From: Rhizobium phaseoli
Lineage (GTDB): Bacteria > Pseudomonadota > Alphaproteobacteria > Rhizobiales > Rhizobiaceae
Length of the DNA stretch: 64,000 nt
Direction: 5' to 3'
Assembly: GCF_003985125.1 (NCBI RefSeq)
Contig: NZ_ML133571.1
Span: forward strand, 268,688 to 332,687
A program made the position numbers and the translations under genes. This document shows positions 1 through 6,890 of this stretch, one piece after another. A model generated the notes under the pieces. The model worked only from the letters and a program-made list of their open reading frames with translations. It had not been told where the DNA came from and did not search any database. Each line of letters begins with the position of its first letter. The stretch's first letter is position 1.

Positions 1-150
1 CTTGTCCAAGCCGCTCGTGAGCACTTCCGCGCCGCGCTTCTCCATCGAACTGATGGTGTTGATGTTCACTCCCGCCTTCTTTGCGAGGGTGCCTTGATCC
101 AGGCCGGCCAGTGCACGAGCTGCCTTCAATTGGTTGCCAGTGGTAAGCAT
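1..150 (-). CDS. XRE-family helix-turn-helix regulator (N-terminal part; runs off the window)
   Basis: Only the first 50 codons are in the window. They read as a compact Cro/C1-type HTH: N-terminal QLKAARALAGLDQGTLAKKA, then GVNINTISSMEKRG as recognition helix. This is the DNA-binding part of XRE repressors, which usually control their own promoter and a divergent one in phages and integrative elements. It is divergent from the small gene at 265, and a nine-base direct repeat (ACTAGGAAT, 172-180 and 230-238) lies between them. The HTH identity is seen in sequence; the repressor role is inferred. Confidence 0.8.
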   Translation of the reverse strand, partial: MLTTGNQLKAARALAGLDQGTLAKKAGVNINTISSMEKRGAEVLTSGLDK

Positions 151-171
151 TTCGTTCTCCAAAACTACTGC

Positions 172-238
172 ACTAGGAATTTTTCATAGTTTACTGTTGA
201 CTGCAAGCGAATTTAATGGTTAATAGGAAACTAGGAAT
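172..238. promoter_or_regulatory. Divergent promoter region with repeated ACTAGGAAT operator candidate
   Basis: On the plus strand TTGACT (197-202), a 17-base spacer and TTAATA (220-225) make a good sigma-70-like promoter for the gene at 265. The word ACTAGGAAT occurs at 172-180, near the XRE start, and at 230-238, overlapping the predicted transcription start. A pair placed like this suits binding by the XRE protein to repress both directions. No binding data; inference from position only. Confidence 0.45.
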
Positions 239-264
239 AATTACTAGCCAAGGGAGTTAACGAG

Positions 265-426
265 ATGGCACGCAAATACGAAGTCACCTTTCAGGGTTCG
301 CAAGGCCAGGTCGCCAAGGTTCTGGACCTGAAGGCCAACGTCACCGTCGTAAAGTTCGCCCGCCGCCGCCAGGCAAAGCTCTTCCCGGGCCAGTTCGCTG
401 GCGTCCTCGTCAAGTCCAAAGCCTGA
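265..426 (+). CDS. Small basic protein of unknown function (53 aa)
   Basis: A 53-codon frame beginning MARKYEVTF and ending VLVKSKA, preceded by AGGGAG about nine bases upstream of ATG. It is Lys/Arg-rich with an RRRQ cluster in the middle and has no membrane segment. It follows the candidate promoter at 197-225 and starts a tight run of small genes (265, 438, 546, 950), probably one operon. I do not recognise a family. The start codon and Shine-Dalgarno make it a plausible real gene; a phage or element-derived accessory protein is the likely context. Confidence 0.5.
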   Translation: MARKYEVTFQGSQGQVAKVLDLKANVTVVKFARRRQAKLFPGQFAGVLVKSKA

Positions 427-437
427 AGGACCCGATC

Positions 438-512
438 ATGTTCACCGCTCTTGCAATCATCGCCATCGGCTTTATTGCGGCTTTCGTCCTCAAGGACATC
501 TACCTCGCCTGA
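438..512 (+). CDS. 24-aa single-span membrane peptide
   Basis: Codons read MFTALAIIAIGFIAAFVLKD and then IYLA before a TGA. Nearly the whole peptide is one hydrophobic helix with a short charged end. It starts 11 bases after the preceding stop, with AGGA close upstream, so it is probably translated with the gene at 265. Tiny hydrophobic peptides in such runs may be holin-like, toxin-like or assembly proteins; the sequence alone does not decide. Confidence 0.4.
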   Translation: MFTALAIIAIGFIAAFVLKDIYLA

Positions 513-545
513 GACAGGCAAGATCCTAAAATCCGGAGATCACCA

Positions 546-953
546 ATGCTTGAGAAATCCGTTCAGGCCGCCGGCGAAGCCATGCTTACCCGCCGCCAAC
601 TCATCGCCGCCTCGGCCGCCGTTGCCGTCGGCGTCGCCGCCATCGCGCCGATCGCAGCTCATGCGGCCGCTGCGGATCCGCTGCTGGACGCGGTCGCTGC
701 TTTCCGGTCTGGCATGGCGGATTACAACGCCAACGCGCCGCAAGATGATCCTGGGGCGAATGCCTACAGCCTGATCTCGTGGATGCCGCCACATGCGGTC
801 CTGGCAAACTGGACGGCACCCGCCACCACCCGGGACGGCGCCATGGCCGCGCTTCGCCTCGCGGTCGACGAGGAGGAGACGGGAGACAGCCCCCTGGTCG
901 GTCCGATGATGCGGGCAGCGCTCGCATACCTCGAGCAGGAGGGCCGGCTATGA
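546..953 (+). CDS. Small secreted protein with twin-arginine-like signal
   Basis: 135 aa. The start at 546 is supported by GGAG seven bases upstream; an internal ATG at 582 (MLTRRQ) is an alternative. Residues 13-41 contain TRRQLIAAS followed by a long Ala-rich hydrophobic stretch ending AHAAAA, which looks like a Tat signal with a cleavage site near residue 42. The mature part is acidic and about 95 residues long, with no family I recognise. Its stop overlaps the start of the next gene (ATGA), and that gene also carries a twin-arginine leader, so the two are probably co-translated and exported folded. Confidence 0.6.
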   Translation: MLEKSVQAAGEAMLTRRQLIAASAAVAVGVAAIAPIAAHAAAADPLLDAVAAFRSGMADYNANAPQDDPGANAYSLISWMPPHAVLANWTAPATTRDGAMAALRLAVDEEETGDSPLVGPMMRAALAYLEQEGRL

Positions 954-1336
954 CGAGGATCACCCGCCGGCGCCTCCTTGCTGGCGTCGCCGCTGCATCG
1001 CTCCCTGTGGCTCTGCCGGCGGAGGCAGCGGGCTTGGATGACGTTTCCATCGTCCGGATGCTGATCGACGCCCACAAGGCCGCCGTGGGCCGTTGGGACG
1101 ACCTGGCAGTGGTATGGCCCGACGAGGAATCCGTTGCTTTATGGGAAAAGCTGAGCGCGGAAAAGGACGATGCCGCCGCGGCCGTCTGCTTCTACCGGCC
1201 GACGACGATCGAGGGCGTCCACGCAAAGGCCGAATACATCTTTGGCTGCGAGGACTTCGTCGACCAGGAAGCGAACGATGATTGGACCCGAGCGGAGCTG
1301 GTCAGCGGCTTTCTGCCGCCGGTCATGGGAACGTGA
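950..1336 (+). CDS. Second small Tat-exported protein
   Basis: 128 aa. It begins MTRITRRRLLAGVAAAS, a clear twin-arginine motif, then a hydrophobic run ending PAEAAG as probable cleavage site. The mature part has conserved-looking Trp/Asp patches (RWDDLAVVWPDEE) resembling short hypothetical proteins common in rhizobial prophage-like regions. It overlaps the upstream gene by four bases. The start at 950 is chosen because it restores the signal peptide; a longer frame from 779 lacks it. Function unknown. Confidence 0.6.
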   Translation: MTRITRRRLLAGVAAASLPVALPAEAAGLDDVSIVRMLIDAHKAAVGRWDDLAVVWPDEESVALWEKLSAEKDDAAAAVCFYRPTTIEGVHAKAEYIFGCEDFVDQEANDDWTRAELVSGFLPPVMGT

Positions 1337-1360
1337 ATCGGGGCGTTCCATGTTGCATTC

Positions 1361-1438
1361 CATGTCGCGTGGATTCGCCGTGGCTTGACGGAAATCGTTG
1401 GAAACCAAGGGAACTGGCTTGCAACATGACGCGACATG
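1361..1438. repeat. Inverted repeat between the small-gene run and tRNA-Cys
   Basis: CATGTCGCGT at 1361-1370 is matched by its exact reverse complement at 1429-1438, 58 bases apart. A second pair, TGTTGCA (1351-1357) and TGCAACA (1420-1426), is interleaved. No gene lies between 1337 and 1499. Arm-type recombination sites and attachment regions often look like this beside tRNA genes, but no integrase is visible here. Confidence 0.4.
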
Positions 1439-1499
1439 AAAATAACCGGGAGACGGTGGCGCCACCTGGTTAACTTCATGATTTCATTGTGGAAAAGTT

Positions 1500-1573
1500 T
1501 GGAGGCCTCGCCCGGAATTGAACCGGGGTACAAGGATTTGCAGTCCTCTGCGTCACCACTCCGCCACGAGGCC
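1500..1573 (-). tRNA. tRNA-Cys (anticodon GCA)
   Basis: The reverse complement gives a cloverleaf: acceptor GGCCTCG pairing with CGAGGCC, anticodon loop with CTGCAAA (GCA), a TTCAATTC T-loop, and an encoded CCA end at 1500-1502. All stems are intact. Its 3' end faces the small-gene run at 265-1336, the usual side for integration of tRNA-targeting elements. Confidence 0.95.
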
Positions 1574-1833
1574 TCACATGCTCATTATCTGAGCCGTGGC
1601 GAGCGTTTAGAATGATCGTAAGGAAATCGCAAGAGGGCATTTTGCAAAAACGCCATTCCCCGGCAGCCGACAAGACCATTTTTCGATCGCGGAACAGGTC
1701 CGGCCTTAGGCTGAAACGTCCTCTTGGCGATCGTGCCCTGCTTCGAACCAACAACAGCATTCGAACGAACTCTTAACTTGACTTCGAACGTCTGCCTGCC
1801 ATCTTCCGCCCTGGGAGGGTGAAGGAGCTGCTG

Positions 1834-2172
1834 ATGGAATGGGCTGCCCTTAAGTCGAAGCAGGGACGTGCCGCGTATGATGCCGAAACCGGCGATCTCC
1901 GCGTAAAGTTCTCTGGTTCCGCGCCGGTGAGACATGCCGACATTCCGCCGCATGTCTACCAGAACCTGCTGGAAACGAATGATCCCCATTTCTATTACCA
2001 GTACTATATCGCGCCCTCGCGCGTCCCGCCGGCTCGTCGGGGGCCGATCTCGATGATCACCTATGGGCTGAAGCTCGTTCTGCTTCTCGCCGCCTGCAGC
2101 CTGTTGATGGCGACCGACCTCGATCCCGGCCATGGCGGGATTTTCGAGGAAAGCGAACTGAGATCGAATTAG
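1834..2172 (+). CDS. KTSC-domain protein with C-terminal membrane segment
   Basis: 112 aa. Residues about 14-60 (YDAETGDLRVKFSG, PPHVYQNLLE, FYYQYY) follow the KTSC-domain pattern, a small domain linked to some nucleic-acid-processing proteins but of unsettled function. Residues about 78-95 form one hydrophobic helix (LKLVLLLAACSLLMA). ATG 1834 is preferred over GTG 1819 because GAAGGAG sits six bases upstream of it. It is a single gene between tRNA-Cys and a converging exported-protein gene. Domain assignment is by pattern only. Confidence 0.6.
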   Translation: MEWAALKSKQGRAAYDAETGDLRVKFSGSAPVRHADIPPHVYQNLLETNDPHFYYQYYIAPSRVPPARRGPISMITYGLKLVLLLAACSLLMATDLDPGHGGIFEESELRSN

Positions 2173-2223
2173 GACCACCGCCGGGATTCATACGTCTCGA
2201 TCCCGGCAGCCGGCATGGCCCAT

Positions 2224-2511
2224 TCAGGCAACGTTGCTGACAGTCGCAAGCGAGGTCCTGCTCCGGGAGCGGTAGCGGCGTTCGTCCCGGCCCCGGTCGT
2301 TGTCGCCGTCGCGCTCGTTGCGGCCGTTAAAATTGCGATAGTTGCGAGGCCCGCTATAGCCGCCGCCCTGGCCTTGATCGATGACGCAGCCTTCCGGACG
2401 GCGGCAGATACCGCTGGCGTCAAATCCGCGGCTGTCGACAGGTTGGGCTCCGGCCGCCCCTGCCGAAAGAATCGCCGCCGCTGACAGGACGACAATCAAG
2501 AATACCTTCAT
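2224..2511 (-). CDS. Exported low-complexity Arg/Asn/Asp-rich protein
   Basis: 95 aa. The start at 2511 (MKVFLIVVLSAAAILSAGAA) gives a standard Sec signal with cleavage after AGA. The mature part has two cysteines (GICRRPEGC) and then a Gly/Arg/Asn/Asp repeat-like tail (GRNERDGDNDRGRDERRYRSRSR). It is probably a small periplasmic protein. Upstream in-frame codons to 2562 are ignored because they push the signal peptide inward. Function unknown. Confidence 0.6.
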   Translation of the reverse strand: MKVFLIVVLSAAAILSAGAAGAQPVDSRGFDASGICRRPEGCVIDQGQGGGYSGPRNYRNFNGRNERDGDNDRGRDERRYRSRSRTSLATVSNVA

Positions 2512-2605
2512 CACCTCACCCCGCGGACGATCGTGGCACGTTTGGAGCTCCATAAACCACAACGCGAAAAGCGATCACCGTGGGCGGGCTCTTCGGCGTT
2601 CACCG

Positions 2606-2920
2606 TTATCCGGCCGGCCTTCGCCGCCTGTGCCACCAGACCGCCAGCCTGCGCCGAAGCCTGCGCGCTACCGGAAGATCATGCGAGAGCACCAGGAGGC
2701 CGAGCGGCAGCATCCAGAAACCCAGAATCGGGAGAAAGCCCAGGAATCCACACAAGACGAGGGCCACGCCGATTGTCATACGCCCAACGCGCGAACGCGG
2801 CATTCCAATGCTGAAGGCGCCGAGCATAAGCCTGTGGCTTGCGTGATCGATGCCGAAGCGCCGTGCCCGCACCTTGCGCTTATCGCTGCCCGCGCCCTGG
2901 CGATCATTCCTATTTGTCAT
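2606..2920 (-). CDS. Small inner-membrane protein, PGPGW-like
   Basis: 104 aa. A basic N-terminus is followed by two adjacent hydrophobic helices (about residues 47-80, including VLCGFLGFLPILGFWMLPLG), then HDLPVARRLRRRL and an Arg-rich tail. The arrangement, with a short Pro/Gly turn between helices and an Arg-rich cytoplasmic end, resembles the PGPGW family of putative transmembrane proteins, but the signature is not exact. GGGAA lies just upstream. Function unknown. Confidence 0.55.
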   Translation of the reverse strand: MTNRNDRQGAGSDKRKVRARRFGIDHASHRLMLGAFSIGMPRSRVGRMTIGVALVLCGFLGFLPILGFWMLPLGLLVLSHDLPVARRLRRRLAVWWHRRRRPAG

Positions 2921-3037
2921 TTCCCAGAGATGGGCATAGGCTACCCAAATACAAGTTCATTTCATTTTTTTGAAAAAACCGCTTGGCAAATCGGGCAAGC
3001 ATTTGTATTAGCCCACTCACACCGCGCCAAGCAGTGA

Positions 3038-3112
3038 TCCCTGGTAGCTCAGCGGTAGAGCATTCGACTGTTAATCGACAGGTCGCCGGTTCGAATCCGG
3101 CCCGGGGAGCCA
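3038..3112 (+). tRNA. tRNA-Asn (anticodon GTT)
   Basis: The acceptor TCCCTGG pairs with CCGGGGA (one T-G pair). The D-arm is GCTCAGCGGTAGAGC, the anticodon loop CTGTTAA (GTT), the T-loop TTCGAAT, and CCA is encoded at 3110-3112. All four stems form. Confidence 0.95.
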
Positions 3113-3257
3113 TTTTTCGAAATAACTGCTTGTTTTTGTCGAGAAATCGAAAAATAGGCACCTGTTTCCCCACTTTCCCTTCCCATTTTTTGAACGCCTT
3201 CGCGGCCTGTGGCCTATAGCGCCTCCTTCACTAGCCCTAAATCGGCACCCCCTACTC

Positions 3258-3286
3258 CTTGCATAAATTCACAAGGCGCATAGATT
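3258..3286 (+). promoter_or_regulatory. Promoter of candidate sRNA
   Basis: CTTGCA (3258-3263), a 17-base spacer and TAGATT (3281-3286) fit the alphaproteobacterial vegetative sigma consensus (CTTGAC-N17-CTATAT). No coding frame follows; the predicted start near 3293 leads straight to the terminator at 3349. Confidence 0.5.
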
Positions 3287-3292
3287 CAATCC

Positions 3293-3390
3293 ATCAGATA
3301 GCTTTTGGCAGGTGACCACGGATGTACTGGCACCGTGCTGATGCAATCAAAGAAGGTCGGCGCGAACGGTCGCGCCGACCTTTCTTTTTA
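3293..3390 (+). ncRNA. Candidate trans-acting small RNA of about 98 nt
   Basis: The interval runs from the predicted start behind the promoter at 3258-3286 to a strong Rho-independent terminator. It has no start codon with a ribosome site. It would fold a stem with CACGG (3317-3321) and CCGTG (3333-3337) and then the terminator stem GGTCGGCGCG/CGCGCCGACC (3355-3364 and 3371-3380). It is free-standing between tRNA-Asn and the convergent csbD-like gene, a usual setting for rhizobial alpha-r type sRNAs. I cannot assign it to a named family. Confidence 0.5.
3349..3390 (+). terminator. Rho-independent terminator
   Basis: A perfect 10-bp GC-rich stem (GGTCGGCGCG with CGCGCCGACC), flanked by AAAGAA/TTTCTTT that extends it, a six-base loop AACGGT, and a T-rich end (TTTCTTTTT). 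It ends the candidate sRNA and could serve both strands. Confidence 0.8.
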
Positions 3391-3501
3391 TCCAAAGGCC
3401 GTTCTGTGGCTACTGCCGATAATTCCCGTGCCGGCCCGATATCTTAATCTGCTGGCGTCGGGGTGCTAAACCGACGGAATCCCCTGCCCGGTTTATGCCG
3501 A

Positions 3502-3705
3502 TTACCAAGTCTGCCGACGACACCAGTCATCGATATCCTTCTTGGTACGGTCTTTCTCGTAGCCGTAGCGCTCCTGGATCTTGCCTTCGAGCTGATCGCG
3601 CTTACCATCGATGACGTCAAGGTCATCGTCGGTCAGCTTGCCCCACTGCTCCTTGACCTTACCTTTCGCCTGCTTCCAGTTACCTTCGACGCGATTCCAA
3701 TCCAT
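3502..3705 (-). CDS. CsbD-family stress protein
   Basis: 67 aa beginning MDWNRVEGNWKQAKGKVKEQ, with the family pattern WGKLTDDDLDVIDGKRDQL and KIQERYGY, then a short C-terminal extension. CsbD/YjbJ proteins are small, very hydrophilic and helical. They are induced by general stress and their biochemical role is not settled. Length and motif order match the family. The start has AGGAGG close upstream. A consensus EcfG promoter (GGAAC-N16-CGTT) lies 31-55 bases upstream, so it is very probably part of the general stress regulon. Confidence 0.92.
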   Translation of the reverse strand: MDWNRVEGNWKQAKGKVKEQWGKLTDDDLDVIDGKRDQLEGKIQERYGYEKDRTKKDIDDWCRRQTW

Positions 3706-3735
3706 GGTTATTTCCTCCTATCGCTAGATAAGAGG

Positions 3736-3760
3736 AACGGAGTCGAGCGACAAGTGTTCC
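3736..3760 (-). promoter_or_regulatory. EcfG (RpoE2)-type general-stress promoter of the csbD-like gene
   Basis: On the minus strand GGAAC (3756-3760), 16 bases, CGTT (3736-3739). This matches the alphaproteobacterial EcfG consensus exactly and sits at the right distance from the start at 3705. Confidence 0.75.
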
Positions 3761-3844
3761 GCTTCGTCGGGCTGCCAACCATTGCAGAGCCGACATTTGT
3801 CCAAAGGTCAGCGCCGGCATCAGATTTGGAACCGAGACAACTGT

Positions 3845-4024
3845 CTAATAGCTGCACGAACGTCCGTCACCGGGTCGGAAGCCATCGGCACAGGCCGGGT
3901 TCATCGAGTCTCCTGGCTGATATGCGGACGCCGAGCCATAGGAATTCGGCGCCGTCGAGCAGGCGGAGGCGATAGCGGCAAGAGTGATTGCTCCGGCGGC
4001 TGCAAATAACCGAAATCTGTTCAT
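3845..4024 (-). CDS. Small lipoprotein
   Basis: 59 aa. It begins MNRFRLFAAAGAITLAAIASACS; the hydrophobic run ends in a lipobox-like ASAC, so Cys22 would carry lipid and the protein would sit in the envelope. The mature part is short with three more cysteines (Cys44, Cys56 and the lipid Cys included in its neighbourhood). The start at 4024 is chosen over 4039 because GGGAGAAAC lies between them as ribosome site. Function unknown. Confidence 0.6.
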   Translation of the reverse strand: MNRFRLFAAAGAITLAAIASACSTAPNSYGSASAYQPGDSMNPACADGFRPGDGRSCSY

Positions 4025-4322
4025 GGATGTTTCTCCCATTTCCGCTTTGACCGAACCGCGAGAGCCCCCCAGGAATATCGGGAGAGTTCCCAGAGCTCAT
4101 CGCGGCGCATCATCCTGCCCCTAAAGATATAGGCGCTCTCTCAACCGACGTTAGTTCCAGCCGCGCAGATTCTCGCCGTCCGCTAGACATTTGCGTGCGA
4201 GCAGCCGCTTTGGTTGCTCTCTGCAGCATCGCAAGTCCTGCTTGACTTGAACGGCAACCAGAACATAATAGGAACATCGGCGCAGACAAAACCTGGTTGG
4301 AGTTCTGAAGGAGATCGAGGTC

Positions 4323-4532
4323 GTGCGTCCTGAGGCAGCTGAGAAACTGGCAGAAGAAGCGTTGAGAGGAGAAGTCGACGCAGTCGTCGCTTTTCACGAT
4401 GGCGACATTCGTGCCGCCCTCACGACGCTGCTGCTGGATTGCCATCATCTGCGACTTCAGCTTGCCCTCAGCGATAAGGGCATGAGCCGCGGCATGACAG
4501 CTGAGCGGACAACCGGTGTCGAAGGGATATGA
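4323..4532 (+). CDS. Small hypothetical protein in a two-gene unit
   Basis: 69 aa from GTG, with AAGGAG about ten bases upstream. The sequence is helical and acidic at first (RPEAAEKLAEEALRGEVDAV), then LTTLLLDCHHLRLQLALSDKG. No signal or membrane segment is visible. The stop overlaps the next start (ATGA), pointing to translational coupling with a predicted zinc-ribbon protein. I do not recognise a family. Confidence 0.5.
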   Translation: MRPEAAEKLAEEALRGEVDAVVAFHDGDIRAALTTLLLDCHHLRLQLALSDKGMSRGMTAERTTGVEGI

Positions 4533-4798
4533 AACATCGTCGCGGCATCGGACTGGCGCCCCCCGATCACCATGCTGTCGAAATCGACACGGTGACGCTG
4601 ACGACCCTACCGCAATGGTACGTCATTTACGCCCGTTGCCGCGCATGCCAGCGCCAAACGCTGATCGAGCGGCGGGACGTTGCCCGTCGCGGTAGCCGCG
4701 ACCTGTCTCTCGCCGAACTGGCCAAGCGCCTCAAATGCCGGCGATGCGGCAACCGTTCCGGCAATCTGCTGTTCCTCGAGATGCTCCCTCGCGATTGA
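4529..4798 (+). CDS. Small predicted zinc-ribbon protein
   Basis: 89 aa. Two CxxC-type knuckles, CRAC (about residues 37-40) and CRRC (about residues 71-74), are spaced like a zinc ribbon, with LSLAELAKRLKCRRCGNR typical of small Zn-binding proteins in rhizobia. It is coupled to the preceding gene by a four-base overlap. Zn binding is inferred from cysteine spacing; the role may be in transcription or protein contacts. Confidence 0.55.
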   Translation: MKHRRGIGLAPPDHHAVEIDTVTLTTLPQWYVIYARCRACQRQTLIERRDVARRGSRDLSLAELAKRLKCRRCGNRSGNLLFLEMLPRD

Positions 4799-4829
4799 AG
4801 AGATCTCCAAAGCTACTCTGCGTCGGCCG

Positions 4830-4854
4830 GGAACAAACACCGTGCAGAAAAGTT
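4830..4854 (+). promoter_or_regulatory. Candidate EcfG-type promoter
   Basis: GGAAC (4830-4834), 16 bases, AGTT (4851-4854), which fits the looser GGAAC-N18-TT form of the RpoE2 consensus. It lies 46 bases upstream of the small membrane-peptide gene at 4900. Confidence 0.45.
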
Positions 4855-4899
4855 GTGTGGCACCAACCACGTAACGTCGACTTTGACAGGAGGTCTCTC

Positions 4900-4977
4900 A
4901 TGGGTCGCGGTATTCTACTTTGGCTGCTCGGTGTCCCACTGCCTATCATCATACTTCTGGCTTTGTTTATGCGATAG
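4900..4977 (+). CDS. 25-aa hydrophobic membrane peptide
   Basis: It begins MGRGILLWLLGVPLPIII and ends LLALFMR. It is a single transmembrane helix broken by PLP. AGGAGG lies seven bases upstream. Near-identical tiny peptides are common in Rhizobiales and usually annotated hypothetical. The next gene starts ten bases after its stop, so the two are probably co-transcribed, perhaps from the EcfG-like promoter at 4830. Confidence 0.65.
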   Translation: MGRGILLWLLGVPLPIIILLALFMR

Positions 4978-4986
4978 GAGCGAATC

Positions 4987-5907
4987 ATGTCGGTCTCAAC
5001 GACAGGTTCCGGAGAGGTTGTTGCTCCGGTTGAATCCTCAAAATCCGCCATGACATGGGGACCTATCTTCGGCGGGGCGGCCGCCGCTATCGGCGTGACC
5101 CTCATCCTTCTGCTTCTGGGATCGGGGCTCGGGCTGACGATGGTGTCGCCCTGGTCGGGGCAAAGCAGCTCGCTCGGCACACTTGGCGTCACGGCGGCGA
5201 TCTGGCTCGTGCTCGTGCAATGGCTCTCCTCCGCTCTCGGGGGCTATGTTACCGGGCGGCTGCGCACAAAATGGGCTGCGGTCCACACCGATGAAGTTTT
5301 CTTCCGCGACACCGCCCATGGTTTCATAAGCTGGGCACTGGCGACGATCTTTGTCGCCGGTTTCCTTGCGTCGTCGCTGACATCGCTCGCCAGCGCCGGC
5401 GCACAGGCGGTGGGATCGACCGCGCAAGCCGTCGGCTCGACTGCCGCTGCCGCCGGCACGGCAGCAGCGGCGTCGGCAACATCGCCCCTGGATCTGCCCA
5501 CCGCCTATTTCACAGACGCCTTATTGCGTCCTGATCAGGCGCGTGCGGCAGCGCCATCGAACGATGCCGCGGCAACATCGGAAGTCTCCCGCATTCTCCT
5601 CAACGGCGCCGCCGAGGGGCAAATTCCTGATGACGACAAAGCCTATCTTGCCTCCATCGTCGCTGCGCGGACCGGTCTTTCCGAAGCCGATGCGCGCGCC
5701 CGCGTCGACACCGTGCTGAAGCGTATCGACGATGCCAAGGTCGCCACGCAGAAAGCTGCCGACGAGGCACGCAAGGCCGCCTCCACCACGGCCCTGCTCG
5801 GATCCCTGTCACTTCTGGTCGGCGCTTTCATCGCCGCGGCAGCCGCGGCTTTCGGGGGATCGCAACGCGATGAAGAGGAAGATCTCATCGTGACCTCCAG
5901 GATCTAA
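4987..5907 (+). CDS. Four-span inner-membrane protein of unknown function
   Basis: 306 aa. Predicted membrane helices lie at about 25-45 (FGGAAAAIGVTLILLLLGSG), 60-85, 112-135 and 270-292. A long Ala/Ser/Thr-rich, partly repetitive stretch (AQAVGSTAQAVGSTAAAAGT) and an acidic loop of about 110 residues separate helices 3 and 4. Similar proteins occur in alphaproteobacteria near stress genes but have no assigned function. It follows the small peptide gene by ten bases. The loop could be periplasmic; topology is not certain. Confidence 0.7.
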   Translation: MSVSTTGSGEVVAPVESSKSAMTWGPIFGGAAAAIGVTLILLLLGSGLGLTMVSPWSGQSSSLGTLGVTAAIWLVLVQWLSSALGGYVTGRLRTKWAAVHTDEVFFRDTAHGFISWALATIFVAGFLASSLTSLASAGAQAVGSTAQAVGSTAAAAGTAAAASATSPLDLPTAYFTDALLRPDQARAAAPSNDAAATSEVSRILLNGAAEGQIPDDDKAYLASIVAARTGLSEADARARVDTVLKRIDDAKVATQKAADEARKAASTTALLGSLSLLVGAFIAAAAAAFGGSQRDEEEDLIVTSRI

Positions 5908-6070
5908 AGAACGAATCGAACGGGGGCGAGCTCGACGCTGCGCCCCCGTTTTCTTTGGCACACCGGCTGACATCGACTGGCGGCAACGGGGCGACCGCCT
6001 TTATCAAAAGGCTCAATGGACACCGCGCGGTTCTGCACCATCTTCTCCTACAGGGGCTGTGGAGAGCCGT

Positions 6071-6430
6071 ATGCGCTGGCGCTTTCGACGAATTTCCGAC
6101 CTGCTCGTTTCCTGGACAGGGCATCGCGCGATCCCGGTCGCGCTGATCGCATTGGCTGTCACATGGACAGCAGTCGGCCTGAGCTTTTCCTTTCCACGGC
6201 AGTGGTTTTTGCTGACCAACATGGCAGGGACACTCATCACATTCTTTATTTTGCTGCTGCTGCAACAGTCTCAGAATCGAGACATGAAAGCGCTTCACAC
6301 CAAGCTCGACGAACTGATCCGATCGAGCGAAGCAGGAAACCATTGGATTTCGGCGGAAAAGAAAGACGCTGACGCGATTGAAGGCATGCGCCAGCAACAT
6401 CAAGAGCAGATTTCGGAGGAGCGGGCTTGA
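6071..6430 (+). CDS. Low-affinity iron permease-family-like membrane protein
   Basis: 119 aa. Two membrane helices (about 20-40 and 50-72) are followed by the family motif LLLLQQSQNRDMKALHTKLDEL and a charged helix. This is the pattern of bacterial relatives of the low-affinity iron permease family; despite the name, transport is unproven for short bacterial members. ATG 6071 is preferred to GTG 6059 because GGAG lies six bases upstream. It converges with a paralogue ending only 12 bases away on the other strand. Confidence 0.75.
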   Translation: MRWRFRRISDLLVSWTGHRAIPVALIALAVTWTAVGLSFSFPRQWFLLTNMAGTLITFFILLLLQQSQNRDMKALHTKLDELIRSSEAGNHWISAEKKDADAIEGMRQQHQEQISEERA

Positions 6431-6441
6431 GAGCGATGCGT

Positions 6442-6846
6442 TTAAATTGACGTCTCGGCGGCGGATCTTTCTTCCGCTTCCTCCTCCATGTGTTCAGCCT
6501 TTTCAGCAAGGGTCTTGCTCATTTCTCGGAGTTCGCCCTCGTCCAGCTTCTCGATACCAACAAATTTATTGGCGGCCTGGCTTGTCAGAATGAGCTCATC
6601 AAGCTTGGCCTGCAGAGCCTTGCCGTCGCGGTTCTGGCTGTTCTGCAACACAAACACCATAAGGAAGGTGATGATCGTGGTCGTCGTGTTGATCACCAGC
6701 TGCCAAGTTTCGGAATAATCGAAAAAGGGTCCGGAAACCGCCCAGACAAGCACGAGCATCAGGGCTGCGACAAAGGTGAACGGCCTTCCCGACAGCTCGG
6801 CGACGGTGGTTGCGAAGGAAGAGAAGAAGTTGGATTTGTTGGACAT
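6442..6846 (-). CDS. Low-affinity iron permease-family-like membrane protein (paralogue)
   Basis: 134 aa. It shares the architecture of the 6071 gene: helices at about 22-42 and 50-70, then VFVLQNSQNRDGKALQAKLDEL and a Glu-rich helical tail (EKAEHMEEEAEERS). The QNRD-KAL-KLDEL block is nearly identical in both. An EcfG-like site (GGAAC-N16-AGTT on the minus strand, 6891-6915) lies upstream, suggesting stress control. Function unproven. Confidence 0.78.
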   Translation of the reverse strand: MSNKSNFFSSFATTVAELSGRPFTFVAALMLVLVWAVSGPFFDYSETWQLVINTTTTIITFLMVFVLQNSQNRDGKALQAKLDELILTSQAANKFVGIEKLDEGELREMSKTLAEKAEHMEEEAEERSAAETSI

Positions 6847-6890
6847 TTAAGAGGGCTCCCGCAGCGTCAATGCTGTCAATCGACAACATC

